Shown piece by piece: positions 1 to 6,914 of a stretch of DNA of 16,514 nt; positions within the stretch are counted from its first letter, which is position 1; each line of letters opens with the position of its first letter. Source of the DNA: an uncultured Oscillospiraceae bacterium. Lineage in GTDB: Bacteria > Bacillota > Clostridia > Oscillospirales > Oscillospiraceae. A program made the translations under genes and the position numbers. The stretch lies in assembly GCA_934590505.1 (NCBI GenBank), contig CAKTPC010000038.1, positions 1 to 16,514 on the forward strand, in the 5' to 3' direction. The notes beneath the pieces are model-generated. The model searched no databases. It was not told the DNA's origin and was given only the letters and a program-made list of their open reading frames with translations.

Positions 1-1406
1 CCCTCACCCTCACCAAACTCAACTTTTACGTTGATATGTCCGTCTGGCTTTTTGTGGGAAAGCAGTACTACCGTCTCCACATGGCATGTTCTCGGGAACA
101 TATCGACCGCAGTGACTTTTTCGAGCGTATAGCCGTAGGCATTGAAGCGGAGAATATCTCTTGCAAGCGTTGCGGGATCGCACGAGACGTAGACGATGCG
201 CTGCGGCTGCATCGCGGCGACGGCTTCAACCGCGTTTTCCAGCAGACCCTTTCTCGGCGGGTCGACAACGACAACATCGGGGCGCTCTCCGCGCTCATAT
301 AGAGCCTTGGCCGCCTGACCGGCATCAGCCAAAATAAACTCAGCATTGGTCACGTTGTTGGCCAGCGCGTTTTTATTCGCGTTATCCACGGCCTCGGGGA
401 CGATCTCCGCACCGATAACTTTCTTCGCGTGCGCGGAAAGACAGAGGCTTATCGTCCCCGCTCCGCAATAGAGATCGAGAGCAAGCATGTCCGGTGTCAG
501 TGCGGCGTACTCAATGGCGCGGGCATATAGCCGCTCTGCCTGAGGAGGATTCACCTGGAAAAATGCCTGGGGAGCGATATCAAACTTGAAGCCGCAGAGC
601 GTGTCATTGATGCTGCCGCGCCCCCACAGGGTATAGAAATCACCGGAGAGGATCGTATTGCCGGTACTGCGGTTGATGTTCAGGACAATTCCGGTAAGCT
701 CAGGGCAGCATTTTCTGAGGCAGTCTACAAAAGCTTGTGTCATTTTGCCGAAGCCCTCTCTGGAAACAACGCACAGCAGTACATCATTGCTATGAACAGA
801 ACGGCGGCAGAATACGTGCCGGACAGCGCCGGCCCCGGCAGCTTCGTTGTATGGCGCGATCCCGTTCGCATTCATAAAGTCTGTTACCGCCATGGCGGCA
901 CGGCAGCTTATCTGATCCTGGATAAGACAGTCATTGACTGCTATGAGCTGATGGCTGCGCTCTCGGAAAAAGCCGCAGCGAGCCTTACCGTCAACTGCGC
1001 CGACGGCAAAGATGCCTTTATTGCGGTAATGCGAAACGTTTTCGCTGCCGATGATCTCAGTGACCTGCAAGCTCTGCTTGCCAATGCGCCGCAGAGCGCT
1101 GTTGACAAGGCCGAGCTTGAAGCGAAGTTCTTCCTCATAGCTGATATGCTGCGTATCGCAGCCGCCGCACAGACCGAAATAAGGGCAGACAGACTCGATG
1201 CGCGCAGGTGACGCTTTGATGAGCCGTTCACCGCGGGCATAGGCGCAGTCATGCCTGACCTTGACGATCTTTATTTCCCACTCCTCGCCAGGGATCGCCT
1301 TGGGGACAAACACCACGCGCCCGTTAATGCGGCAGATGCCGTTGGTGTCAGAGCTATAATCCTCGATCGTGACGGTGTATATATCGTTTTTCTTTAAATC
1401 TTCCAT
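1..1406 (-). CDS. rlmD: 23S rRNA (uracil-5-)-methyltransferase, RlmD/RumA type; 3' end cut by window
   Basis: This class I SAM-dependent enzyme methylates C5 of a uridine in 23S rRNA. The reading frame is open from the ATG at 1404-1406 to the window edge (468 codons, no stop), so the C-terminus is missing. A TRAM-like N-terminal part is followed by C74, C80, C83 and C160, the four-cysteine pattern of the Fe-S cluster in RumA-type enzymes. The methyltransferase core shows FFQVN (282-286), DLYCGAGT (311-318), DPPRKG (382-387) and the catalytic cysteine C409 in VSCDP, with HVETVV near residue 442. These features support the family strongly; RlmD versus the RlmCD or TrmA-like members cannot be separated here. 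After the core the protein continues with GHINVKVEFGEGE (456-468), the start of an extension not present in E. coli RlmD. No Shine-Dalgarno sequence precedes the ATG, and the next in-frame Met lies far downstream, so this start is the only reasonable one. Confidence 0.92.
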   Translation of the reverse strand, partial: MEDLKKNDIYTVTIEDYSSDTNGICRINGRVVFVPKAIPGEEWEIKIVKVRHDCAYARGERLIKASPARIESVCPYFGLCGGCDTQHISYEEELRFKLGLVNSALRRIGKQSLQVTEIIGSENVSHYRNKGIFAVGAVDGKARCGFFRERSHQLIAVNDCLIQDQISCRAAMAVTDFMNANGIAPYNEAAGAGAVRHVFCRRSVHSNDVLLCVVSREGFGKMTQAFVDCLRKCCPELTGIVLNINRSTGNTILSGDFYTLWGRGSINDTLCGFKFDIAPQAFFQVNPPQAERLYARAIEYAALTPDMLALDLYCGAGTISLCLSAHAKKVIGAEIVPEAVDNANKNALANNVTNAEFILADAGQAAKALYERGERPDVVVVDPPRKGLLENAVEAVAAMQPQRIVYVSCDPATLARDILRFNAYGYTLEKVTAVDMFPRTCHVETVVLLSHKKPDGHINVKVEFGEGE

Positions 1407-1412
1407 AAGTAA

Positions 1413-1441
1413 ATCATAGCACAGCGGCAGACTTATGGCAA
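1413..1441 (-). promoter_or_regulatory. Sigma-A-type promoter of the rRNA methyltransferase
   Basis: Read on the minus strand, a -35 TTGCCA (1436-1441) and a -10 TATGAT (1413-1418) are separated by exactly 17 bases, and TG lies one base upstream of the -10 (extended -10). The -10 ends only six bases before the ATG, so transcription would start at or next to the start codon, predicting a leaderless mRNA. Confidence 0.65.
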
Positions 1442-1519
1442 ACAAAAATTCGGAATTCGTGTACATAATAATTAAACAGCGGCAAATAATATCAGCGTTA
1501 CAAACTAAGGAGGATAGAT

Positions 1520-1798
1520 ATGAAGAAGTCTTTTGTATATCTGATATGCGTGCTGCTTATGGCGGCGATGCTTTGCGGCTGCGGCGCGAGCAGCACGGAC
1601 AGCGGAATGGTGTCCTCGTCTCCGGCGCAGGCTTTGCCCACGGCAACGGCGACAGTGATGCCGACTACGAGCCCAATGGCGTCATCGGATGTTGGAACCG
1701 GCAGCCAGACCAGCTCACCGAGCGTGAGCGGCAACACCGGGAACGGCACGGGCTCGACCGCGGAATCGGCTATGCCGAGCAGCAGTGCGGACGCATAA
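1520..1798 (+). CDS. Small Ser/Thr/Gly-rich lipoprotein, function unknown
   Basis: This is a 92-residue secreted lipoprotein. A KK-containing N-terminus and a hydrophobic core run into the lipobox-like LCGC, with C21 as the likely lipidated cysteine. The mature part is low-complexity, dominated by Ser, Thr, Gly, Pro and Ala, with no Cys pairs or recognisable domain. It looks like a flexible surface tether or a fast-evolving exported peptide. A strong ribosome site AAGGAGG (1509-1515) lies just upstream of the ATG. The gene stands alone: divergent from the rRNA methyltransferase on its left and closed by a hairpin on its right. I could not identify a convincing promoter in 1442-1508. No family is recognised. 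Confidence 0.75.
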   Translation: MKKSFVYLICVLLMAAMLCGCGASSTDSGMVSSSPAQALPTATATVMPTTSPMASSDVGTGSQTSSPSVSGNTGNGTGSTAESAMPSSSADA

Positions 1799-1804
1799 TT
1801 GTTT

Positions 1805-1849
1805 AAATATGAAGGGACTGCAAATTTTTTGCAGTCTCTTCATATTTTA
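1805..1849 (+). terminator. Intrinsic terminator after the lipoprotein gene
   Basis: A 20-bp stem (1805-1824 with 1828-1847) has one G-U pair and a TTT loop. The arms include ATATGAAGGGACTGCAAA and TTTGCAGTCTCTTCATAT. It sits 6 bases after the stop codon and ends in a short T tract. Confidence 0.8.
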
Positions 1850-1852
1850 TGC

Positions 1853-1881
1853 TTGATTATATGTTGCCGAGGGATTATCAT
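1853..1881 (+). promoter_or_regulatory. Probable sigma-A promoter for the HD-domain gene
   Basis: TTGATT (1853-1858) and TATCAT (1876-1881) are separated by 17 bases. This would start transcription near 1888, about 36 bases before the ATG at 1924 and immediately after the preceding terminator. Confidence 0.45.
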
Positions 1882-1923
1882 GTTTTACCGTACAAAGAGA
1901 CAAATACAGTGGGAGGTATAATC

Positions 1924-2466
1924 ATGAGCTATATTCCTACAGTCGAGCAGGCACATGAACTGCTTGAGCGCTACAACAAGGAGCCGTTCCATATACAGCA
2001 CGGCGAAACCGTGTCTAAGGTCATGGGCGAATTTGCCAAGGAATACGACCCGGAGAATGTGGAATTCTGGAAGGCCGTAGGCATGCTCCACGACATAGAT
2101 TTTGAGCTGTACCCCGAGCAGCACTGCGTCAAGGCAAATGAGATACTGCATGAGCTGGACATAGACGAGGATATGATCCACGCGATAATCAGCCACGGCT
2201 ACGGCATATGCATTGATGTTGAGCCGACGAAGTACATGGAAAAGGTGCTGTTCGCGACCGACGAGCTAACCGGGCTTATCGGGGCCGCTGCCCTTATGAG
2301 GCCGACGGGCATATCCGACATGGAGACAAAGTCCGTAATGAAAAAGTTCAAGGACAAGAAGTTTGCCGCGGGCTGCTCGCGCGATGTTATCCGTCAGGGC
2401 GCGGAAATGCTCGGGATGGAGCTCAATGAGCTTATCGGCAAAACGATAGACGCAATGCGCGCCTGA
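1924..2466 (+). CDS. HD-domain phosphohydrolase family protein
   Basis: This 180-residue protein is probably a cytosolic metal-dependent phosphohydrolase. The HD-superfamily pattern is visible: H26 in the first helix, H56-D57 in GMLHDIDFE, a further His at H91 in ISHGYG, and an Asp at D113 in FATDEL. These positions match the usual metal ligands. The frame is open from an ATG at 1849, but that region holds the likely promoter and lacks a ribosome site. GGGAGGT (1911-1917) lies six bases before the ATG at 1924, and the protein then begins in normal domain register. Its stop overlaps the next start by one base (TGATG), implying translational coupling with the phosphopantetheinyl transferase. 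The substrate cannot be told from sequence. HD proteins of this size in Firmicutes are usually annotated as HDIG-domain hydrolases of unknown substrate. Confidence 0.85.
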   Translation: MSYIPTVEQAHELLERYNKEPFHIQHGETVSKVMGEFAKEYDPENVEFWKAVGMLHDIDFELYPEQHCVKANEILHELDIDEDMIHAIISHGYGICIDVEPTKYMEKVLFATDELTGLIGAAALMRPTGISDMETKSVMKKFKDKKFAAGCSRDVIRQGAEMLGMELNELIGKTIDAMRA

Positions 2467-3092
2467 TGCTGAAAGTGTTTTATGCCGGCGTCAACGGACT
2501 TACCGCTGACGCCGTTTTACATATGCTGTCCGGTTACAGGCTCGGGCGGCTTGAGAAAACGGCGCGGCCTGAGGCAAGGGCGCAGGGCTTAGGAGCGGAG
2601 CTGCTGCTCATCCATGCGGTGCGCTCGGTATATCCGAAGGCTGAGCTTCCGCTCAAGATCTCAGCAGGGGAGTTCGGCAAGCCGGAATTGCGCGGCATTG
2701 AGCTTGAGTTCAGCCTGTCGCACTCCGCAGGTATGGTACTGTGCGCGATAAGTGAAAAGTGTGTCGGTGCGGATATCCAGCTGCGCACGGCATATAACGC
2801 AGCGCTTGCGGGGAGGTTTTTTACAAAAAAAGAAGCCGCCGCCATAGCGCAGGCGGCGGATAAAGACCTCATGTTCACGCGGACTTGGACGGTCAAGGAA
2901 AGCTATCTGAAGCTGCTCGGAACGGGCATGCACAGGCCGCTCTGCTCCTTTGACGTGAAATGCGATAACAGTTGCTTTTCAATAGATGGGGTACCGGAGT
3001 GCAGCATATCAGTCAGGGAACTGGGAAATTATACTGCCGCAGTTTCCTCACTCACGAACGAAATACCAGAGTTTATTGAAGTCAGGCTATAG
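2466..3092 (+). CDS. 4'-phosphopantetheinyl transferase superfamily protein (Sfp-like)
   Basis: This 208-residue enzyme is expected to transfer 4'-phosphopantetheine from coenzyme A to a serine of carrier proteins (acyl or peptidyl carrier domains). Family motifs are in order: GKPEL (71-75), FSLSHSAG (82-89), VGADIQ (100-105) and WTVKESYLKLLG (141-152). The Mg-binding set corresponds to D103 and E145. The residue two after D103 is Gln (Q105), where Sfp has Glu, a variation also found in other members. The length fits Sfp-type rather than AcpS-type (about 120 residues) enzymes. Translation starts at the ATG overlapping the stop of the HD-domain gene. No carrier protein or synthase gene is in view, so the target is unknown. 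The gene ends 4 bases from the convergent dapA with no terminator between them. Confidence 0.88.
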   Translation: MLKVFYAGVNGLTADAVLHMLSGYRLGRLEKTARPEARAQGLGAELLLIHAVRSVYPKAELPLKISAGEFGKPELRGIELEFSLSHSAGMVLCAISEKCVGADIQLRTAYNAALAGRFFTKKEAAAIAQAADKDLMFTRTWTVKESYLKLLGTGMHRPLCSFDVKCDNSCFSIDGVPECSISVRELGNYTAAVSSLTNEIPEFIEVRL

Positions 3093-3096
3093 GGGG

Positions 3097-3987
3097 TCAC
3101 ACGCTTATGCCGGCGTCACGCATCGCTTTGAGGAGCGTTTCAAAGCTTTCTTGACTTATCTCGGTGAGAGGAAGGCGGAGGATGCCGCTGTCCATGCCCA
3201 TCATCTTCATTGCGGCCTTGACGGGGATCGGGTTCGTCTCAATAAACAGCGCAGAGAAGAGTGAAGCGTACTTGGCGTACAGCTCGGTCGCCTCGGCGTA
3301 GCTGCCTTCAAGGCAGAGCGCGCAGAGCTTTGCGACCGCTCCGGGGACGATATTGCTCGCGACGGAAATGACGCCGAGCGCGCCGAGGGACATGAGAGGT
3401 ACGGTACAGTCGTCGTTGCCGCTCCAGATATAAAGATCATTTCCGCACAGACTGCGTATCTTGGCGGCCAAGGCAATGTCCCCGGAGGCTTCCTTTATGC
3501 CGTTGATGTTCGGGTGCTGCGAGAGCACTTTGCATGTATCGGCATTGATGCCGATGCCGGTGCGGCTGGGGACGTTATATAGGATCATGGGGATATCCAC
3601 GCGGTCGGCAACATAGCTGAAATGCTCTATAAGCCCCTTCTGGGTGGTTTTGTTATAATAGGGTGTGACCATGAGGACGGCGTCAGCACCCGAATATTTC
3701 GCGTCCTCGGCAGCACGCAGGGCGTTTGCGGTGTTGTTACTGCCTATCCCGGCAATCACCTTCATGCGTCCGTTGACGGTGCGCACCGTCACGCGGACAA
3801 GCTCGTCATGCTCATTAGGCGTATGCGTCGCGTTTTCGCCGGTCGTGCCGCAGACCACAAGGGCCGAGGTTCCGTTTTCATACTGGAACTCGATGTTCTT
3901 TTTAAGTCTCTCATAGTCCACGCCATACTCGTTGAAGGGCGTAACTATTGCGGTGCATGAGCCTTTGAAAACAGGTACTTTAACCAT
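3097..3987 (-). CDS. dapA: 4-hydroxy-tetrahydrodipicolinate synthase
   Basis: This 296-residue class I aldolase condenses pyruvate with aspartate semialdehyde in the cytosol, the first committed step of the diaminopimelate/lysine pathway. In spore formers it also supplies dipicolinate. The Schiff-base lysine is K165 in GIKEASGD, with Y137 and R142 in YNVPSRTG. The GTTGE signature (47-51) and the Tyr of YYNK (110-113) are present. The length matches the family (about 290). The frame stays open to 4038, but the ATG at 3985-3987 has GTGGAGG five bases upstream and gives the usual N-terminus (VPVFKGSCTAIVTPF). It lies alone, convergent with the phosphopantetheinyl transferase and divergent from queA. 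Other dap genes are not in the window. Confidence 0.96.
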   Translation of the reverse strand: MVKVPVFKGSCTAIVTPFNEYGVDYERLKKNIEFQYENGTSALVVCGTTGENATHTPNEHDELVRVTVRTVNGRMKVIAGIGSNNTANALRAAEDAKYSGADAVLMVTPYYNKTTQKGLIEHFSYVADRVDIPMILYNVPSRTGIGINADTCKVLSQHPNINGIKEASGDIALAAKIRSLCGNDLYIWSGNDDCTVPLMSLGALGVISVASNIVPGAVAKLCALCLEGSYAEATELYAKYASLFSALFIETNPIPVKAAMKMMGMDSGILRLPLTEISQESFETLLKAMRDAGISV

Positions 3988-4056
3988 AACAGCCTCCACA
4001 TAGAAGATTTCATCACACAATGTATTAGCGAGTTCCATGATTTATTACCGCGGTGC

Positions 4057-4085
4057 TGTTCAAACGCTGTGGAGAGTGTTATAAT
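4057..4085 (+). promoter_or_regulatory. Extended -10 promoter of queA
   Basis: A perfect TATAAT (4080-4085) is preceded by TG one base upstream (4077-4078), making an extended -10. The -35 candidate TGTTCA (4057-4062, spacing 17) is weak, as expected for extended -10 promoters. The predicted transcript starts near 4092, leaving a leader of about 32 bases. The opposite strand of the same box reads TTATTATAA and may also serve as a -10 for dapA, but no good -35 supports that. Confidence 0.6.
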
Positions 4086-4123
4086 AAAGCGTACAAAAAC
4101 TGTGCTGAAAGAGGAAAGACACT

Positions 4124-5146
4124 TTGAAAAAGTCGGATTTTTATTTTGATCTGCCGCAGGAGCTGATCGCCCAGACCCCGCTTGAGAGGCGGGATGGGTC
4201 GAGACTGCTGCTGCTTGATAAGGTTTCCGGGGAAATCGAGCACCATCATTTTTATGAACTGCCGGATTTTCTGAATCCCGGAGACTGCCTTGTTCTCAAT
4301 GACTCCCGCGTGCTCCCGGCAAGACTTATCGGAACGCGCTCAACGGGCGGGAGCGTGGAGCTGGTGCTGCTGCGCGACCTCGGCGAAGGGCGCTGGGAGT
4401 GCCTGAGCCGCCCGGGACGCAAGACCAAGCCGGGCACAGAGCTGAGCTTCGGAGACGGGCAGCTCACCGCCATTGTGGAACAGGTCGCGGAGGGCGGAAA
4501 CCGTGTTGTAAGATTCAATTATGAGGGCATATTCCTTGAGGTGCTGGAGCGCCTTGGCAAGATGCCGCTGCCGCCCTACATAAAAGAGGAGCTTCAGGAC
4601 GCGGAGCGCTATCAGACAGTATACTCAAGAGAGCTCGGGAGCGCCGCCGCGCCGACCGCGGGGCTGCACTTTACAAAGGAGCTTCTTGAAAAGATAGCAG
4701 CGAAGGGCGTGAAGGTCTGCTATGTGACACTGCACGTTGGACTCGGCACTTTCCGCCCGGTGAAAGAGGACGAAATCGAGGCGCACGAGATGCACTCGGA
4801 ATTCTGCATCGTACCGGCGGAAACTGCTGCGGCTATAAACGAAACAAAGAAAAACTGCGGACGGGTGATCGCAGTCGGTACTACCTCATGCCGCACGCTT
4901 GAAAGCTTTGCAAAAGAGGACGGGACGCTTGAAGCCTGCTCCGGGTGGACGAATATTTTCATTTATCCGGGCTATCGCTTCAAGTGCATAGACGCGCTTG
5001 TCACAAACTTCCATCTGCCAGAGAGCACGCTTATAATGCTGGTGTCCGCACTGGCGGGACGCGAGCACATCATGAATGCGTACAACACCGCAGTGAGAGA
5101 GAAGTACCGCTTTTTCTCATTCGGCGATGCGATGTTTATTAAGTAG
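4124..5146 (+). CDS. queA: S-adenosylmethionine:tRNA ribosyltransferase-isomerase
   Basis: QueA moves the ribosyl part of SAM onto preQ1 at position 34 of tRNA to make epoxyqueuosine, the penultimate queuosine step. The 340-residue product has the full family signature. It starts with SDFYFDLPQELIAQTPLE and LVLNDSRVLPARL, then APTAGLHFT and VTLHVGLGTFRPV. It ends with AVGTTSCRTLES, TNIFIYPGYRF and NFHLPESTLIMLVSALAG. The length is typical. The start codon is TTG (4124-4126); it is preferred because it places KKSDFYFDLP exactly where QueA proteins begin, and AGAGGAAAG lies upstream at 4109-4117. The usual partner tgt is not adjacent. The gene after it is an exported protein 66 bases downstream. 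Confidence 0.97.
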   Translation: MKKSDFYFDLPQELIAQTPLERRDGSRLLLLDKVSGEIEHHHFYELPDFLNPGDCLVLNDSRVLPARLIGTRSTGGSVELVLLRDLGEGRWECLSRPGRKTKPGTELSFGDGQLTAIVEQVAEGGNRVVRFNYEGIFLEVLERLGKMPLPPYIKEELQDAERYQTVYSRELGSAAAPTAGLHFTKELLEKIAAKGVKVCYVTLHVGLGTFRPVKEDEIEAHEMHSEFCIVPAETAAAINETKKNCGRVIAVGTTSCRTLESFAKEDGTLEACSGWTNIFIYPGYRFKCIDALVTNFHLPESTLIMLVSALAGREHIMNAYNTAVREKYRFFSFGDAMFIK

Positions 5147-5207
5147 GGAAAGAATTTCCGCATTTGCTCCGAGTGACCGCTGAGGTCATGGCTCTTTCGA
5201 GCGGAGG
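5147..5207 (+). promoter_or_regulatory. Structured 66-base spacer with possible ribosome-site sequestration
   Basis: Three short hairpins are visible: GGAAA/TTTCC (5147-5151 with 5155-5159), TGACC/GGTCA (5174-5178 with 5184-5188) and GCTC/GAGC (5191-5194 with 5199-5202). CTCC (5167-5170) could pair with GGAG of the ribosome site (5203-5206) and enclose the last two, giving a three-way junction. Stems are short, so chance is possible. Confidence 0.3.
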
Positions 5208-5212
5208 TTTCT

Positions 5213-6538
5213 ATGAAGAAAAATGAAGTAATTTTACTCTCGGTGCTGCTGCTCATACTTATGCTGGGGATGCTGGGCATAGGGCTTTTCGGCAAAGGAA
5301 AGAAGCAGACTGAGAGCGCGCCGGTATCGCCCCCGGCAGTCACCGGTGAAAACACAGCGGTGACTCCCGCGCCGACACCGGAAAAGGAATACGATACAGT
5401 CAATGAGGTCCCGGACAAGGTCATGAACGCGCTGAAGAAAGAGGCCGAAAACGCCATGCTCAGTACGCGCGACACCTACGACAGTCTTGATAAGGGCACG
5501 GCACTCAATGTGGTGCTCTCGCAGGATTCTGTTGCGCAGATCGTGTACACGCTTGCGGAGAACGGTTACTCGGCGATAGACTATTTCGGGAACATGGACA
5601 TGCAGAACCCGCAGCAGCTCATCGATTTCGGCAACGCTGTAAATGCGGGGCAGGACGCTGAGGCGGCATACTACGTCGTCCACACCGACGGCTCCATACA
5701 CGCGAACAACCTTGTCTACAACAAAGGCGTGGGCTCGGTCATAACGATATCGGTCGAGTGGAGGGACGGAAGCCCAAGAATATATTCAGCGGGGCAGTTT
5801 TCACTTTCGGAGATAAAATACACAGAAAAGGGCTGGCTCATCTGCAACAGATATACCGGAAGCTTCGATAAGGACGGCAAGCTCGGCACAAATCCGCATA
5901 CCTTTATACGGCTCGTGCCTTATGCCGACGACAAACGTGCCCTCTCGGAGCGCTATCTCGGCAGCTCCGCATACGCGGAGAACAATCTGTTTACATGTAC
6001 ATGGAGCTCTGATAACTTCGGGGAGCTTGACTTCAATTGCCTTTACCCGATACTGTACGGGCAGTATTACGGGACGGAGCAGCTTGTAAGCAGCAACATT
6101 AACGCGCTGACAGGCTATGCGACAGTCAAGGACACGAATATGCACATAGTGCCATATGAGCAGTTCGAGCGGGTGATCGGCCACTTCTTCGATATAAAGG
6201 ACGAGACGATACGCGCCATGGCAGACAACAGCGGCAGCTACGGCGGTTACTTCATCCTTGGCGCACAGCCCGGCTTCTACACTTCGACGACGGTGCACCT
6301 GCCGGAGCCTGAGATCACCGACTACTGGTATAACAGCGACGGGACGCTGACAATGAAGATCGACGCGGTCTATCCGTGGTACGGTACGGACTGCGCGTTT
6401 ACGCACGAGCTTACCGTTGAGGAGACGAAGAACGGCTTCATATACGTTTCAAATTATGTGTATGAGTCCCCGGACAACATTTTCCCCGACCTCACGCTCA
6501 AGAGGGAGCGAGAGATGGAGATCGCTGCGCTTGGATAA
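5213..6538 (+). CDS. Membrane-anchored extracytoplasmic protein, unknown function (possibly DUF6070-like)
   Basis: This is a 441-residue protein. A short MKKN head is followed by one hydrophobic segment (about 6-28) without a lipobox Cys, so it is probably a signal-anchor with the rest outside the cell. A Pro/Thr-rich linker (about 35-60) follows, then a large soluble region rich in Tyr, Trp and Asn, with segments such as YYVVHTDGSIHANN and YPILYGQYYGTEQLV. From memory it resembles clostridial proteins annotated DUF6070, but I cannot confirm that here. No enzymatic motif is recognised. The ribosome site GGAGG (5203-5207) sits five bases before the ATG. It follows queA by 66 bases in the same direction and is closed by a strong terminator, so it may be cotranscribed with queA. 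Functional coupling to tRNA modification is unlikely. Confidence 0.85.
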   Translation: MKKNEVILLSVLLLILMLGMLGIGLFGKGKKQTESAPVSPPAVTGENTAVTPAPTPEKEYDTVNEVPDKVMNALKKEAENAMLSTRDTYDSLDKGTALNVVLSQDSVAQIVYTLAENGYSAIDYFGNMDMQNPQQLIDFGNAVNAGQDAEAAYYVVHTDGSIHANNLVYNKGVGSVITISVEWRDGSPRIYSAGQFSLSEIKYTEKGWLICNRYTGSFDKDGKLGTNPHTFIRLVPYADDKRALSERYLGSSAYAENNLFTCTWSSDNFGELDFNCLYPILYGQYYGTEQLVSSNINALTGYATVKDTNMHIVPYEQFERVIGHFFDIKDETIRAMADNSGSYGGYFILGAQPGFYTSTTVHLPEPEITDYWYNSDGTLTMKIDAVYPWYGTDCAFTHELTVEETKNGFIYVSNYVYESPDNIFPDLTLKREREMEIAALG

Positions 6539-6546
6539 GAGTTAAC

Positions 6547-6590
6547 AAAATGCCGCCCAGCCTTAGGTTGGGCGGCATTTTTAAAAATTT
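6547..6590 (+). terminator. Strong intrinsic terminator
   Basis: A 16-bp stem (6547-6562 with 6566-6581) with a TTA loop and one G-U pair has arms containing TGCCGCCCAGCC and GGTTGGGCGGCA. It is flanked by an A run upstream and a T-rich tail downstream, so it could also work on the other strand. Confidence 0.92.
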
Positions 6591-6841
6591 TTCCGGGGCA
6601 ATGAAAGATTTTAACTGCGTCATGGACGTCATGGATATTATAAGTGAAAAGCTTTTCGGGCGAGCGCGGAGTGACCGGACGCGACGGCTCAAGCGCAGCT
6701 GCGCGATCACGGCTCATGGCGGCAACAGCCTACGAAAACGACGTGCCGGGCGGAGAATAGGAATTGGACGGCGAAAAGACATATCTCCATGTTATATCAC
6801 GGTGGTCGGAAACTAAAGTTAAAAAAATTTCACTTTTCCCA
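6591..6841. other. Noncoding spacer with no recognised gene
   Basis: About 250 bases lie between the terminator and the next promoter. They contain a tandem 9-bp repeat (CGTCATGGA twice, around 6618-6635). A GC-rich middle has one 38-codon frame starting with GTG near 6643 and ending TAG near 6757, with no ribosome site. The right end is AT-rich. I see no convincing RNA gene or real coding region; the left part overlaps frames that begin inside the terminator. Confidence 0.5.
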
Positions 6842-6870
6842 TTGACAATCGCAAATATAAGTGATATATT
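6842..6870 (+). promoter_or_regulatory. Near-consensus sigma-A promoter of the membrane protein/XRE pair
   Basis: TTGACA (6842-6847), 17 bases, then TATATT (6865-6870). Transcription would begin near 6877, about 38 bases before the ATG at 6915. The surrounding DNA is strongly AT-rich. Confidence 0.85.
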
Positions 6871-6881
6871 TATAACATCAC
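6861..6881. promoter_or_regulatory. Candidate operator over the -10 and start site
   Basis: A 21-bp imperfect palindrome with GTGAT at 6861-6865 and ATCAC at 6877-6881 has 7 of 10 position pairs complementary. It covers the -10 and predicted start of transcription. It is a natural candidate for autoregulation by the XRE protein encoded downstream, which is an inference. Confidence 0.4.
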
Positions 6882-6914
6882 AAGTGCGAAATATATAACA
6901 TGGAGGGCGAATAT

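Larger units (their letters stand above)
6785..6905. repeat. 13-bp perfect inverted repeat flanking the promoter
   Basis: CTCCATGTTATAT at 6785-6797 is the exact reverse complement of ATATAACATGGAG at 6893-6905. The arms are 95 bases apart and bracket the promoter at 6842-6870. The right arm overlaps the ribosome site of the membrane-protein gene. Confidence 0.75.

Noticed and set aside
1435..1806. A 123-codon frame overlapping the small lipoprotein
   Set aside because: The other frame has a strong ribosome site, a signal peptide and a lipobox; this one is Arg/Gly-rich noise without a ribosome site.
3988..4038. Longer dapA start at 4038
   Set aside because: The ATG at 3987 has a good ribosome site and gives the canonical N-terminus; the extra 17 residues are unlike the family.
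4092..4123. A preQ1 riboswitch before queA
   Set aside because: The predicted leader is only about 32 bases and shows no stem with a C-rich or A-rich pseudoknot partner.
5801..6406. A 201-codon minus-strand frame inside the exported protein
   Set aside because: It lies wholly antisense to a gene with a good ribosome site and terminator; the translation shows no family features.
6550..6816. An 88-codon plus-strand frame after the exported protein
   Set aside because: It begins inside the terminator hairpin and has no ribosome site or plausible protein features.
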